Position numbers and translations under genes: made by a program. Positions 36,227 through 49,600 of a stretch of 64,000 nucleotides of DNA are shown one piece after another. The notes beneath the pieces were generated by a model, which worked only from the letters and a program-made list of their open reading frames with translations, was not told the DNA's origin and ran no database searches. The stretch covers positions 53,575,001 through 53,639,000 of the forward strand of contig CM074855.1 in NCBI GenBank assembly GCA_037501455.1, read 5' to 3'. Each line of letters opens with the position of its first letter. The first letter of the stretch is position 1. This stretch comes from Lantana camara (taxonomy: Eukaryota > Streptophyta > Magnoliopsida > Lamiales > Verbenaceae).

Positions 36227-36271
36227 TGTTGGAAAACATGAATCAGAAAGCAGCGAAAATTTAAGGGGTTT
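36227..36271 (-). mobile_element. Terminal remnant of a copia 3' LTR fused to gag (minus strand)
   Basis: Positions 36227-36264 match the terminal 38 bp of the copia LTR (TGTTGGAAAAC... complement; compare 52863-52900). The sequence then runs into GGGGTTT, which continues after solo LTR G as copia gag at 49973. A TAA triplet shared by both parents lies at the junction (36262-36264), so nearly the whole 3' LTR and all of pol were lost in one short-homology deletion. Confidence 0.8.
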
Positions 36272-38686
36272 TGTGGCGCCCCTGCCACATCCCGCACTGA
36301 GAAATACCCCGAGTGTTAGCTTTAGGCCTTCACTCGAGATCTTTCCCAGCGAACGGCGAACAAACAGACAAAAGCTAGCATAGTGGAAGCGTAAAAACAA
36401 CAGTACTCAAACACATAAGTAAATTACAAGGCCGATAAGGCCGATGACAAGCAACAAACTACAAACGACAACTGTATTAGGTATAGGTACATAGACTGTG
36501 GATACTGAGTTTCCCATGAAGGAGAAGTTCCAAAACGGTAAACTCCAAAACAAACTATCTAAACGGCATTTGACGACCCAGACCAAACGTGTCGCTTATT
36601 CACATCTGCCTGAAGCCAAAACCAGAAGAGAAGGGATGTTAGTTAAAGTGACTAAGTGATGGGGGTTATACATATATATAAACAAAAGCACAAACTTGGT
36701 TCACATTCTTATTCTTTTTGAAACAAAGTCTAAGTAGAAGGGAGGATAACTTTTAGTTTGTATAAAAAAAACACACTTGTGAACCAATAATCAAAACGAT
36801 CACAGTAACCCGGCAAGTACGGGCAAGCTCTCCAACTTTTCACACCTTGAACACAAGAAATACAAAACAGAAACCAGCCTTCTCCCTCCAACTGTTGGTC
36901 GAGGTGCCCCCCAACCAACCACACGATCACACAGATAGGGGCAATATGCCCTGGTACCAATAACCTCACTCTATATGTTTCGTAGTCAACCTCCGGCTAC
37001 GTCCCATATAGAGATTCACAGAAGTACGTAGTAAAGATTAGCCTTTGGCGCACACCTCCGGGCTTCACCCACTAGATACTTCGGGGTCCATATTCCCCAA
37101 GGGCGTCCCCAAGGGTTCTATCAGATCAATACTTGCTTTTCAAAACAGTTTCACACTTTCAAACACTTTCTTTCTCTTAACCGTTTCACGGTTCAAAAGT
37201 CAAAACTTTTCAGTCACTCAAGGCGTATATATGATATAAGAAGAACCCATTTTTATAAGAAAATCCGATTTTTCAACAAAATACCAAAATATTATAAAAC
37301 ATCTATTTATATATATAGTATCAACGGTTCGAAAATCAAACTCAATAAATAAGGGTTGGGTTTTAAGAATATATATATTTACATAATATATGTTTTGGCC
37401 CCAGTTGAAAACATTTTAATCCCTCACCTGAAAAGCTTCCAAACTGCAAAAGACATAACGTTCGACTCGATCAGGGCTCCTCCTTAGGAACACTTGTGAC
37501 ATGCATATAATTGCAAATTATGACTAGACTGACTCGTACCGCTATCACAATATCACACTGGAACTAATAGTAAACAATTAACTAAGTAGAAAATCAAGAA
37601 TTAAATTCGAGTTCAGTCCATTTAGATTCTGAAAATTTATAAATAACAGCCCAAACTAATAGAAGAAACGGACCTTGGGGGATCTAATCTTCACTTTTGT
37701 CATGTACACATACTTGAACAATTATTATTAATGGTATTTTACTTTTATCAATTAAATTGGTCCGACAGCAACTACTTGCATATAATATGTTAAGATCATA
37801 TAAAAAAAATTGTTAAATAATTCATTTCTCAAAACCAATTTGAAGCCAGAAGTTATTCATCGCAATTAGATTCTAATCAATTCAGTTAAGTACCAACAAT
37901 TATTAATATATAATAAATTTAAGAAACGATAAAAACAACAAATTTCAATTAATATCACAACATATGAGAATTTAAAATTGAACTCAATATAAATTTTTTA
38001 AACATAATTTGGCAAGCAGTTAAAAGCACACAATCCCGTTACCTGTTCCTCGCCGTTTAAGGGTAGAGCTACTGCATTTGTTTAATGCAAATGAAATATG
38101 GCTTTCAAAGCATTCTGATTTTTACAAACGGACTATATATAGTGGATTTGACTATTAAACCAAATCATTACACTAAATTTCAATTGGCTAACATCCGCAG
38201 CACTTATCCTTGAAATAAAATAACAAAACTTAAAAGTTATGTTTTTTTTTTTTTTTTGTGATTGGTTAAAGAAAAGGCAATATTATCTCAAATAAAATTT
38301 TAAGAATTAAAATTGAAAAATCAAGGTTGATCCACCGCATTAAAACGTGTCGTTTAAAATGGGAGCAGTGTCCAAGCTATGCCCAAAGTTAGTATGGTGA
38401 CTAAGCCAAGCTAGCTATTTAAATAAGAGGCTTATTTGAATGTTCAACTAATATTATTGGTTAAAAAGTGCGGTTGGCTAAAATGAAAATGCAATACAAA
38501 TTTTACTAATTACGTAATGTTTTAGAAATTGGATATACAATATAATTATAGGCAATCATATTCTATCAAAACATACATGCACGTAAGTTAATTAAAGTAT
38601 CATATATGTATATATACATATATTAATATATTTTTATTTAATATTACACAATAATTTAGAAAATTTAAAATCACTCGGACATATAT
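36272..38686 (-). mobile_element. Solo LTR G, first segment (minus strand)
   Basis: The minus-strand end GGCAGGGGCGCCACA is at 36272 and the start TGTAACGCCCCAAG at 49967. GGTTT flanks both ends (36267-36271, 49968-49972). The net length is about 2534 bp once element F is removed. Signals: donor CAG|GTAAC (GT at 38041-38042), acceptor CCTAAG (AG at 37483-37484), micro-exon 37428-37482, donor AG|GTGAGG (GT at 37426-37427). TATAT at 38682-38686 is F's target. No gene is seen. Confidence 0.88.
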
Positions 38687-41600
38687 TGTGACGCCCCGCT
38701 TTTTCGTAAATTAGGTATATGATACGTGAGAGTTTAATTTCTTGTTTTCGCCACTTATAATCCGTATCCCTAATTATTTAACAAAACTTAATTTGGTGGA
38801 TTATGTGCAAAAGTAAAAATGTTTGCATAATTCGGCAAATAAATAAAGAAAGAAAAACTAATTGCACCTAATTGATTTCATCCACAAAATTGGAGGTAAG
38901 AATTGCTTCAATCTAATTTAAAAAGGGGTTCAATTGCAATTTAACATGAAGAATTGCTGATTCCTTTCCTTTGGACTACACGTGCCCCTTTTGATTTTTA
39001 AATGAATTCCTCAACAAGCCTTGCATTTGATCAGACAAAGGAGAACAAAACAATTCCATTTTCTCATCTTCATGCTTGGCCATCTTTCACGACACATACA
39101 AAGCACCACGGACCACCCTACTTCACCATCATCTTCCTCTCTTCCCTCCATCACACACACCACGAACAGCAGCACTTAGCTAGCTCTCCCTTCTCTCGAA
39201 TTTCAGCAGCTACAACAGGTAGCAATCTACTTTAGCATTTCTTTTTCCACGTAAAAGCTGATATGGCGTGTATATATGTTATATATGTGCGGGTAGATTT
39301 AAACATGATAGAGTGATGAAGTTCCTGCAAATATATGTTAGAATTGATAATATTTGATCATGATAAATGAGTTTTATGAGCTGAGAATGATCTAAGACGT
39401 GCTGGAAGTTAGCAAAACATGAAAATCTTAAAACCTTGCATCCTAGAGTTAAGCAGCCATTGTCTTGAATGAATCTGTCAATTGTCGTAGTTAAATTTAT
39501 GAATCATAGCTTGTTAGAGTTATGAAATCTGCTACTTTTAATGCCAAATAGTCTGAAGCCGTGTGAGTTGCATGATATTAAGGTTTGGAAATGATGTATG
39601 TATGAAATTATGGTGCTGTCATGATTTGTGCAGTGACTTCGGACATAAATTCCGAACACATACGACCTTATCTTTCAAAACTGTTTTAACTGGATATTCC
39701 TTACATATTCAAGTTTCTCTCCGTAAAAATTCGTGTTCATCCGAGTCCGTTTGATACCTCGAAAAAATCCCGAAAGACAATGCCGTCACTTTTTCTTTTG
39801 CCCTGTTTTTGAAGCTGAAAGTTCAGACTGATCAGAAGGACTAAACCTTTGAATTTTGTAAAACTGTTGTAACTGGATAATCTTAGCATATTAAGGTTTA
39901 TGTCTGTCCAATTTTATGTTAATCCGAGTTCATTTGATACCCCGAAAAAATTACGGAACGCCCTGCTGTCCCCTGTTTCTCGATCTGGATTACCAGCTTG
40001 AGCAGAAGTAGTAAACCTTCGAATTTTTCAAAACTGTTTTACAGGGGTGCTCTTATATGTGTCTGGAGTGTGCCTATAAAAATTCAGAATTTTTCGACCT
40101 CGTTTGATATGGTAAACATAATTTTCTTTAAAACGTGTTGCTGCAGGCAAATTTCGGTTTCATGTCAAATTTGATCAAAATTCTGTAATTTTACAGAAAC
40201 ATACAGGGAGTAAGGCCTATACCATTTGATAGATTTGTATGTCTAATTTACTAGGAATTTTGCGGTTCGTTAAAATACTTCCTGAGCAATAAGTTATGAC
40301 GATTCTTCTACGATATGTACGTGCTGAAAGTTTCTGCACAAACAACTTTATAAGTGATGGACTTTGATTTTGTTTACTTTGTATCTATTATGAATTGAGG
40401 CCGGCTAATTATGATCTAATAACTCTTATTTGCTTACTTTACATTTAAATGTGAATCATGCAAACATGTTGCATTCATATTTCATCTTTATTTCATTTAA
40501 TCATTATCAAACATAAGCCGTGCGTCTCTTGTGTGGTTCATTGAGTCGTGATTCATTCTAGATTGTGTCTTTGACTCAGGTGATCCACCAGCGGAGGAGT
40601 AGACGTACATAACTTCTCTCTTTTTGGCTTTTGTCCTTTCTACAAGTCCAAGGTGAGGTTTCTTTAACAACCTTCCAATACAGTCAATCCCTACCGCGAC
40701 GGGTGTCGAAAGCGGATATGACCTTAACCCTGAGTGATGTTGTTTTATCATCCCGCATGCGATCATATTATATATATTATACATATAGATATGTGTAAGG
40801 GTTATTGATTGTTATATCCAATTAAAATTGTTTCCATAAAGTGATAAGTGTATTTATGGGATATTTACCCAAATGTTTTCACGCGTGAGTCAAGTGCAAA
40901 GTGTTTTACTTAAAGTGTAACAAATGAAATGTTTTAGCGAGATAAATGGAATTGATGTTCTCTATGAGGACGCTCATGGGGTAAGTGTTATTGTGGGCCC
41001 GGGGAATTGTGTATGAGGTGAACCGGGGAAGCAAGGGCCGACGGGAATCCAATTACATGATCCCCATAGTGATACGGGATCCTAGAACACCACTGGAGGT
41101 AGTGGGACTATAGGGTTCTATGCCGTGGAGGGTTTATCCCCCCGAAGAAGGCGTTGGGAGTCATGCACCCACGCCTTAATGTAGTGAGATAGTGGATGGT
41201 TAGAGAAACGTATACCTCTCTTCCATCATGAGTGGGCGTGAAGGTTGGATTGTTTTATTATTGTTATGATTTAAAATTGTATTTGAGTGGGAGTAAAGGT
41301 TGAGGAATGGCTCGTATCTCGCCGAGCAATTGAAATGGTTTTTGTGTGCGTGAGTTATGGTTATTGTTATTGAGTGAGCTTATACCCCCTTATATTATTA
41401 TCTTTCACCTCACCAGTCTTGGACTGATTCCTCCTTTGGGCGTTGACTGCAGGTACAAGTGTTGAGCTAGGCGGAGTTAACGTGAAGTCGTGGTCTTTCA
41501 ATTTAGAGTCTAGCTCATTTCATCTATTCGACTTGTATATGCATACATTGGTATACTTTTATATACTTGGAAATATCGTTTTGTTCATGATGGTACTTGT

Positions 41601-41923
41601 ATATACGTGTCGAGAGTGTCTGATAGCGCTAGTCCTTGGTGGGACTTAGGATTACATGAGGACGGTGTTGAGGATATTTTGGATACTTGTGGCCAGTGCG
41701 GCCTTTATGCTATTTGACTAGTTTATGTTGATCCGTTAATCGCTTCCGCATGTGTATCTGTTTCGCGCACTTTGCGTTTTGGTTGTCATAGGTTCCGCCT
41801 AGCCAGGGAGTGAGTGAGTCTCCCGTTCGCCGTGAGTTTGGCACGTGTACGGATTTCCCTATTTCGTATGCGGGTTGAGCCTCGGTGCGGGGGATGTGGC
41901 GTCACTTAGCTCAGGGCGCTACA
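38687..41923 (+). mobile_element. 5' LTR of element F
   Basis: Starts TGTGACGCCCCGC and ends CAGGGCGCTACA. Signals: donor CAG|GTAGCA (39219), acceptor GACTCAG (AG at 40578-40579), micro-exon 40580-40652, donor AAG|GTGAGG (40653). The block GGGCCCGGGG...GGGCCGACGGGAA begins at about 40993. The LTR also contains several TTTCAAAACTGTTTTA-like repeats (39675-40040) separated by about 180 bp. Confidence 0.97.
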
Positions 41924-42131
41924 TCCTTAAGTGGTATCAGAGCTCTAGGTTGCAAAACCGGAGCTCTAGTGTCGTGTCGTGTCAGTATAGGTCGTACGGC
42001 TTAGGACAATGTGTTTAATTGCATTAATTGTTCATTTTTTCTTGCTTTTAAATGCTAAATTAGTTATTCTCACCATTTACATATGCACAGACTAACTTAC
42101 ATGCATGAATATCTACGGTTTGTGATTGTAG
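40653..42131 (+). other. Predicted leader intron spanning LTR end and PBS (element F)
   Basis: The donor AAG|GTGAGG pairs with the acceptor TTTGTGATTGTAG (AG at 42130-42131). That acceptor leaves G before the gag ATG at 42133, exactly as in element A. The 1479-bp segment contains the conserved GGGCCC block, the LTR terminus and the PBS. Inferred only from sequence. Confidence 0.5.
41932..41943 (+). other. Primer-binding site of element F (initiator-Met tRNA)
   Basis: TGGTATCAGAGC, complementary to the initiator Met tRNA 3' end, lies 8 nt after the 5' LTR. Confidence 0.93.
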
Positions 42132-42132
42132 G

Positions 42133-45100
42133 ATGCCTCGAGGTCGTCCACGTCGTGACCGTTCACCACAATATCAACCGGATCAAGGGTTGCCTCTACC
42201 ACCACCACCGATACCTACTTCACAGGATGCCTATGCAGAGATGTTCCATTTTTATAGAGAGGCTCGGAGACAGCAAACTCAACCAGTCCCTCAACCGGAG
42301 AGGGCTGTTATGGAGCCCGCATATGATAGATTTCGGAGGAACAACCCACCTCAATTTGTGGGGACTACGGATGACATCGCGGCAGAGTATTGGCTGACCC
42401 AGATTAGTCGTATCTTTCGGATTTGCCCATGTACGGAGGAAGAGAAGGCCCAGTGTACCATTCATTTACTTCAGCACGCAGCTTATGAGTGGTGGGAGAG
42501 TGTGCAGTCCCGACTTGAGGCTATGGGTACGGCGATTACTTGGGCCGTATTTGAGAGGGAGTTTCGAGCTCAGTATATCCCTCAAGTAGCAATGGAAAGG
42601 AGAGAGCAGGAGTTTATGGATTTAAAACAGGGTACGAGGACCGTTGTGGAATATATTGCTGAGTTTAATAGGTTGGCACGTTATGCTCCTCATATTACGA
42701 GGGATGAGAAGAGAAGGAGCTCCAAATTTGTGAAGGGTTTGAGATTTGAGTTACGAGATGCTTTACTTGGTCATGACATCTATGATTGGGCCACAGCTAC
42801 TAGCAAAGCCCTTATGGTTGAGGCACAGAGAGCCGAGCTCCGTAGAGAGGGAGCATATGGGAGTTATAGTTCGGGGTCTGGGAGTAAACGACCCCCACCA
42901 TCTCAGTCTCAACAGCACCGCCCTCAAGACAAAAAGGGCAAAGGTACAGGAGGTCGCCCAACACCGCCGGTCCCACAGATTACGACTCCGGGTGGTTGTA
43001 GAAATTGCAACCGCCCTAATCACACCGAGGATCATTGTTGGAAGAAGTTAGGAAGGTGCCTTATTTGTGGAAGTACTCAGCATATGATGGATAAGTGTGA
43101 TAAGAAGAGACGCCCATTTGTACCTGCAGGAGGAGCCCAACGAGGTGCTGTAGCTCGTGTTTATGCCCTTGACGGTGAAGAGGAGCAGGCTCAGGTTGAC
43201 CCCGCAGCCGTGGTGGAAGGTACACTTTGCATTCATAGCACGAGCATTCATGTATTGTATGATCCGGGTGCTACGCACTCATTTCTTGCGCCTGTGATTG
43301 CTAATACCCTGCATTTACCTGTTTCACGTTCTTCTGTGCGGTATTATGTGACTTCTCCTTTGGGTGGTTATTTTGAGACGAATCGGGTGTTTCGTGATTG
43401 TCCGGTGAGGATTGAGGGACGTATTTATCTAGCGAACTTAATCGAGATGCCGATGAAGAGGTACGGGGTGATTCTTGGGATGGATTGGCTTTTTGAACAC
43501 CGTGCAAAAATTGATTGCTTCGAGAAGAAAGTGGTATTGGGTTCCGGAGTTATCACGGGCGTGAAATCAAATGATAGTCCATTCATATCACTTATGGAAG
43601 CAAAGAAACTTGTTCGAGATGGAGCCATTGGTTATGTTGCTTACCTTCTCAACCGGCCAAAGGATCAGTCAAAGTTGGAGGAAACAGAAGTAGTCAAGGA
43701 ATATCTAGATGTATTTCCAGAAAACTTGGGGACATTACCCCCTGATCGGGACATAGAGTTCGTGATTGAGTTATATCCGGGAGCCGAGCCTTATTCAAAA
43801 TCTCCATATCGAATGGCTCCTGCAGAACTTAAAGAGTTGAAGACTCAACTTGATGAACTCTTAGCAAGTGGATACATTCGACCAAGTTCATCGCCTTGGG
43901 GAGCGCCAGTATTGTTTGTAAAGAAAAAGGATGGGTCGCTCCGTATGTGCATCGACTATCGGGAGTTGAACAGGATGACAGTGAAGAACAAATATCCTCT
44001 CCCGCATATTGAAGAGTTATTCGACCTACTCCAAGGGTCGAGAGTTTATTCCAAACTTGACCTTAGGCAGGGCTATTACCAGTTGAGGGTCAAAGAAGAA
44101 GATATTTTGAAAACTGGATTCAATACACGTTACGGGCACTTTGAGTTCGTGGTGATGCCCTTTGGTCTCACGAATGCGCCCGCGGCGTTCATGGATATGA
44201 TGCATAGGGCGTTCAGGCCGTATCTAGACAAGTTTGTCGTTATTTTCATTGATGATATCTTGGTATATTCGAGGTCAGAGGAAGAGCACGCGATACATCT
44301 CAGGATCGTGCTCGACACTCTAAGGGAGCACCAACTTTTTGCCAAGTTTAGCAAGTGTGAATTTTGGATAGACCGGGTCACTTTCCTTGGACACATTATC
44401 TCGGGAAATGGAGTTGAAGTAGACCCTTCCAAAATTGAGACGGTTTTAAAATGGGAACAGCCGAGGAATGCTTCAGAGATCCGTAGTTTCTTGGGTTTAG
44501 CAGGCTATTACCGAAGATTCGTGAAAGATTTCTCGAAGATTGCCGGACCGCTTACTCGCTTGACTAAGAAAGAGTCAAAGTTTGAGTGGGATGATAAATG
44601 TAAAGCAAGCTTTCAACGGTTGAAGGAGCTCTTGACTACGGCACCAGTGTTAACCCTACCCGAGGGCACTGAAGGGTATGCAGTTTATACAGATGCATCC
44701 AAGCAGGGCCTGGGATGCGTTCTTATGCAACACGGAAAGGTAATTGCCTATGCCTCACGTAAGTTAAAGGTTCATGAGCAAAACTACCCCACTCACGACC
44801 TCGAGTTGGCTGCTATTATTTTTGCATTGTTAAAGTGGCGACACTATCTCTATGGTGTCACTTTTGAGGTCTTCTCTGATCATAAAAGTCTTCAACATCT
44901 ATTTACTCAAAAGGAGCTTAATATGAGACAAAGAAGGTGGATGGAGTTCCTTGAAGACTATGATTGTACCATTCGCTACCATCCGGGTAAGGCAAATGCG
45001 GTTGCCGATGCTTTGAGTCGGAAGGCTAGTATGGCTCATGTGGAAGTTGGAGAAGGGAGTTCAGGATTTGAGGTTCTTATTTCAAGACCGAGAGTGGCCA

Positions 45101-46611
45101 ACATCTCGATTCAGCCTGATTTAGCTCAAAGAATTCGAGATGCTCAAGAAATTGATGAATGGATTCAGAAACAAGTTCAGAGAGCTAGAGATAATCCGGA
45201 ATCCAAGTTTGGATTCGATGATATGGGGATTTTTCGGTACAAAACTCGTATTTGCGTGCCTAAAGGGCTACAACGCCTGGTTCTTGAAGAGGCACACAAG
45301 TCTGCATACACCGTACACCCGGGAGGCAACAAGATGTATCGAGACCTAAAAGGGGTGTATTGGTGGCATGGAATGAAGAGAAATGTCGCGGATTTTGTAA
45401 GAAAATGTCGAACGTGTCAACAAGTGAAAGCTGAACATCAAAAACCGGCGGGACTTCTACAACCATTGCCTATCCCTACTTGGAAATGGGAGCAGGTGAC
45501 AATGGATTTTGTATCCGGTTTACCGAAGGTGAAAGGCGGCTATGATGGTATTTGGGTTGTGATCGACCGTTTGACGAAGTCTGCTCACTTTCTTCCGATC
45601 CGAATGTCCGATAAAGTTAGTAAGTTGGCCGAACAATATAATCGTGAGATCATTCGATTGCATGGAATTCCGTCCAGCATAGTCTCCGATCGAGATCCTA
45701 GATTCACTTCGAAGTTGTGGAAAGATCTTCAAAGCTATTTGGGGACAAAGTTGAATTTTAGCACCGCCTCACATCCTCAAACAGACGGTCAATCCGAAAG
45801 GTTGATTAAATATCTTGAAGATATGCTGCGAGCTTGTGCTTTGGATTTCCATAATAGTTGGAACCAACAGATTCCCCTGATCGAATTTGCTTATAACAAC
45901 AGCTATCAAGCATCGATCGGGATGGCTCCATACGAGGCGTTGTATGGAAGGAAGTGTAGATCCCCCTTGTTTTGGGATCTTGAGGATTGGCGTTGGACAA
46001 AAGATGGAGTTAAAAGAGGGTTGCCACCAAAATTCATTCAAGAAGCAATTGACAAGGTCCAGATTATCCAACAAAGAATGAAAGCAGCCCAAGATCGACA
46101 GAAAAGCTACGCCGATAGAAGACGACGTAATTTGGAGTTTGAAGTCGGGGATAGGGTGTTCTTGAAGGCATCCCCGAGGAAAGGATTTACTCGAATCGGC
46201 AAGGGAGGAAAGTTGAACCCTCGTTACATAGGTCCTTTTGAGATCTTGGAAAGAGTTGGTGAAACAGCTTATCGATTGGACCTACCGCCAAATCTTACTG
46301 GAATACATAACGTCTTTCATATTTCTCAACTTCGGAAGTACTATCCGGACGACTCAGCAATCCTCCCCGTTGAAGAAGCGGAACTTGAATCAGATTTGAC
46401 TTTTGTTCAGAAACCGGTGAGAATATTGGATAGAAAATTTCAAGAATTGAGAAACCGACGAATTTCCTTGGTGAAGGTCTTGTGGAGGAGCGATAAATCA
46501 GAAGAAGCCACTTGGGAAACTGAGGACAAGATAAGAAAGTTCCATCCAGAGTTATTCCCGCCAGAGCAAGGAATCTGGGGACCAGATTCTTTTAAGGGGG
46601 GGAGGTTGTGA
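42133..46611 (+). CDS. Gypsy gag-pol polyprotein of element F
   Basis: A 1492-residue uninterrupted frame with the same order as element A. A short basic and proline-rich N-terminus is followed by gag (about 70-240, [10 protein letters not shown]), a Cys/His knuckle region from C289, and aspartic protease DPGATHS from D377. Reverse transcriptase carries FIDDIL with D707/D708. RNase H has YTDAS (D854). Integrase has a zinc region from H1055 and catalytic D1125, D1186 and E1222. A chromodomain-like end ([15 protein letters not shown]) is present. Unlike A, the frame runs on through the PPT hairpin and purine tract ([11 protein letters not shown]), and its TGA stop uses bases 3-5 of the 3' LTR. 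The ATG follows a TGTAG|G acceptor-like site. All catalytic residues are present, so the element may be autonomous. Confidence 0.95.
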   Translation: MPRGRPRRDRSPQYQPDQGLPLPPPPIPTSQDAYAEMFHFYREARRQQTQPVPQPERAVMEPAYDRFRRNNPPQFVGTTDDIAAEYWLTQISRIFRICPCTEEEKAQCTIHLLQHAAYEWWESVQSRLEAMGTAITWAVFEREFRAQYIPQVAMERREQEFMDLKQGTRTVVEYIAEFNRLARYAPHITRDEKRRSSKFVKGLRFELRDALLGHDIYDWATATSKALMVEAQRAELRREGAYGSYSSGSGSKRPPPSQSQQHRPQDKKGKGTGGRPTPPVPQITTPGGCRNCNRPNHTEDHCWKKLGRCLICGSTQHMMDKCDKKRRPFVPAGGAQRGAVARVYALDGEEEQAQVDPAAVVEGTLCIHSTSIHVLYDPGATHSFLAPVIANTLHLPVSRSSVRYYVTSPLGGYFETNRVFRDCPVRIEGRIYLANLIEMPMKRYGVILGMDWLFEHRAKIDCFEKKVVLGSGVITGVKSNDSPFISLMEAKKLVRDGAIGYVAYLLNRPKDQSKLEETEVVKEYLDVFPENLGTLPPDRDIEFVIELYPGAEPYSKSPYRMAPAELKELKTQLDELLASGYIRPSSSPWGAPVLFVKKKDGSLRMCIDYRELNRMTVKNKYPLPHIEELFDLLQGSRVYSKLDLRQGYYQLRVKEEDILKTGFNTRYGHFEFVVMPFGLTNAPAAFMDMMHRAFRPYLDKFVVIFIDDILVYSRSEEEHAIHLRIVLDTLREHQLFAKFSKCEFWIDRVTFLGHIISGNGVEVDPSKIETVLKWEQPRNASEIRSFLGLAGYYRRFVKDFSKIAGPLTRLTKKESKFEWDDKCKASFQRLKELLTTAPVLTLPEGTEGYAVYTDASKQGLGCVLMQHGKVIAYASRKLKVHEQNYPTHDLELAAIIFALLKWRHYLYGVTFEVFSDHKSLQHLFTQKELNMRQRRWMEFLEDYDCTIRYHPGKANAVADALSRKASMAHVEVGEGSSGFEVLISRPRVANISIQPDLAQRIRDAQEIDEWIQKQVQRARDNPESKFGFDDMGIFRYKTRICVPKGLQRLVLEEAHKSAYTVHPGGNKMYRDLKGVYWWHGMKRNVADFVRKCRTCQQVKAEHQKPAGLLQPLPIPTWKWEQVTMDFVSGLPKVKGGYDGIWVVIDRLTKSAHFLPIRMSDKVSKLAEQYNREIIRLHGIPSSIVSDRDPRFTSKLWKDLQSYLGTKLNFSTASHPQTDGQSERLIKYLEDMLRACALDFHNSWNQQIPLIEFAYNNSYQASIGMAPYEALYGRKCRSPLFWDLEDWRWTKDGVKRGLPPKFIQEAIDKVQIIQQRMKAAQDRQKSYADRRRRNLEFEVGDRVFLKASPRKGFTRIGKGGKLNPRYIGPFEILERVGETAYRLDLPPNLTGIHNVFHISQLRKYYPDDSAILPVEEAELESDLTFVQKPVRILDRKFQELRNRRISLVKVLWRSDKSEEATWETEDKIRKFHPELFPPEQGIWGPDSFKGGRL
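46571..46606 (+). other. Hairpin plus polypurine tract of element F
   Basis: GAATCTGG-GGA-CCAGATTC (46571-46589) is followed by the purine tract AAGGGGGGGAGG (about 46594-46605), which abuts the 3' LTR. Here the hairpin is inside the coding frame. Confidence 0.88.
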
Positions 46612-49600
46612 CGCCCCGCTTTTTCGTAAATTAGGTATATGATACGTGAGAGTTTAATTTCTTGTTTTCGCCACTTATAATCCGTATCCCTAATTATTTA
46701 ACAAAACTTAATTTGGTGGATTATGTGCAAAAGTAAAAATGTTTGCATAATTCGGCAAATAAATAAAGAAAGAAAAACTAATTGCACCTAATTGATTTCA
46801 TCCACAAAATTGGAGGTAAGAATTGCTTCAATCTAATTTAAAAAGGGGTTCAATTGCAATTTAACATGAAGAATTGCTGATTCCTTTCCTTTGGACTACA
46901 CGTGCCCCTTTTGATTTTTAAATGAATTCCTCAACAAGCCTTGCATTTGATCAGACAAAGGAGAACAAAACAATTCCATTTTCTCATCTTCATGCTTGGC
47001 CATCTTTCACGACACATACAAAGCACCACGGACCACCCTACTTCACCATCATCTTCCTCTCTTCCCTCCATCACACACACCACGAACAGCAGCACTTAGC
47101 TAGCTCTCCCTTCTCTCGAATTTCAGCAGCTACAACAGGTAGCAATCTACTTTAGCATTTCTTTTTCCACGTAAAAGCTGATATGGCGTGTATATATGTT
47201 ATATATGTGCGGGTAGATTTAAACATGATAGAGTGATGAAGTTCCTGCAAATATATGTTAGAATTGATAATATTTGATCATGATAAATGAGTTTTATGAG
47301 CTGAGAATGATCTAAGACGTGCTGGAAGTTAGCAAAACATGAAAATCTTAAAACCTTGCATCCTAGAGTTAAGCAGCCATTGTCTTGAATGAATCTGTCA
47401 ATTGTCGTAGTTAAATTTATGAATCATAGCTTGTTAGAGTTATGAAATCTGCTACTTTTAATGCCAAATAGTCTGAAGCCGTGTGAGTTGCATGATATTA
47501 AGGTTTGGAAATGATGTATGTATGAAATTATGGTGCTGTCATGATTTGTGCAGTGACTTCGGACATAAATTCCGAACACATACGACCTTATTTTTCAAAA
47601 CTGTTTTAACTGGATATTCCTTACATATTCAAGTTTCTCTCCGTAAAAATTCGTGTTCATCCGAGTCCGTTTGATACCTCGAAAAAATCCCGAAAGACAC
47701 TGCCGTCACTTTTTCTTTTGCCCTGTTTTTGAAGCTGAAAGTTCAGACTGATCAGAAGGACTAAACCTTTGAATTTTGTAAAACTGTTGTAACTGGATAA
47801 TCTTAGCATATTAAGGTTTATGTCTGTCCAATTTTATGTTAATCCGAGTTCATTTGATACCCCGAAAAAATTACGGAACGCCCTGCTGTCCCCTGTTTCT
47901 CGATCTGGATTACCAGCTTGAGCAGAAGTAGTAAACCTTCGAATTTTTCAAAACTGTTTTACAGGGGTGCTCTTATATGTGTCTGGAGTGTGCCTATAAA
48001 AATTCAGAATTTTTCGACCTCGTTTGATATGGTAAACATAATTTTCTTTAAAACGTGTTGCTGCAGGCAAATTTCGGTTTCATGTCAAATTTGATCAAAA
48101 TTCTGTAATTTTACAGAAACATACAGGGAGTAAGGCCTATACCATTTGATAGATTTGTATGTCTAGTTTACTAGGAATTTTGCGGTTCGTTAAAATACTT
48201 CCTGAGCAATAAGTTATGACGATTCTTCTACGATATGTACGTGCTGAAAGTTTCTGCACAAACAACTTTATAAGTGATGGACTTTGATTTTGTTTACTTT
48301 GTATCTATTATGAACTGAGGCCGGCTAATTATGATCTAATAACTCTTATTTGCTTACTTTACATTTAAATGTGAATCATGCAAACATGTTGCATTCATAT
48401 TTCATCTTTATTTCATTTAATCATTATCAAACATAAGCCGTGCGTCTCTTGTGTGGTTCATTGAGTCGTGATTCATTCTAGATTGTGTCTTTGACTCAGG
48501 TGATCCACCAGCGGAGGAGTAGACGTACATAACTTCTCTCTTTTTGGCTTTTGTCCTTTCTACAAGTCCAAGGTGAGGTTTCTTTAACAACCTTCCAATA
48601 CAGTCAATCCCTACCGCGACGGGTGTCGAAAGCGGATATGACCTTAACCCTGAGTGATGTTGTTTTATCATCCCGCATGCGATCATATTATATATATTAT
48701 ACATATAGATATGTGTAAGGGTTATTGATTGTTATATCCAATTAAAATTGTTTCCATAAAGTGATAAGTGTATTTATGGGATATTTACCCAAATGTTTTC
48801 ACGCGTGAGTCAAGTGCAAAGTGTTTTACTTAAAGTGTAACAAATGAAATGTTTTAGCGAGATAAATGGAATTGATGTTCTCTATGAGGACGCTCATTGG
48901 GTAAGTGTTATTGTGGGCCCGGGGAATTGTGTATGAGGTGAACCGGGGAAGCAAGGGCCGACGGGAATCCAATTACATGATCCCCATAGTGATACGGGAT
49001 CCTAGAACACCACTGGAGGTAGTGGGACTATAGGGTTCTATGCCGTGGAGGGTTTATCCCCCCGAAGAAGGCGTTGGGAGTCATGCACCCACGCCTTAAT
49101 GTAGTGAGATAGTGGATGGTTAGAGAAACGTATACCTCTCTTCCATCATGAGTGGGCGTGAAGGTTGGATTGTTTTATTATTGTTATGATTTAAAATTGT
49201 ATTTGAGTGGGAGTAAAGGTTGAGGAATGGCTCGTATCTCGCCGAGCAATTGAAATGGTTTTTGTGTGCGTGAGTTATGGTTATTGTTATTGAGTGAGCT
49301 TATACCCCCTTATATTATTATCTTTCACCTCACCAGTCTTGGACTGATTCCTCCTTTGGGCGTTGACTGCAGGTACAAGTGTTGAGCTAGGCGGAGTTAA
49401 CGTGAAGTCGTGGTCTTTCAATTTAGAGTCTAGCTCATTTCATCTATTCGACTTGTATATGCATACATTGGTATACTTTTATATACTTGGAAATATCGTT
49501 TTGTTCATGATGGTACTTGTATATACGTGTCGAGAGTGTCTGATAGCGCTAGTCCTTGGTGGGACTTAGGATTACATGAGGACGGTGTTGAGGATATTTT

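Noticed and set aside
39002..39235. 77-codon ORF (also 46922-47155) with a Met start and Ser/His-rich sequence
   Set aside because: Lies in both LTRs of F, in the likely leader exon upstream of the CAG|GTAGCA donor. It could be an upstream ORF but has no domain or independent support.
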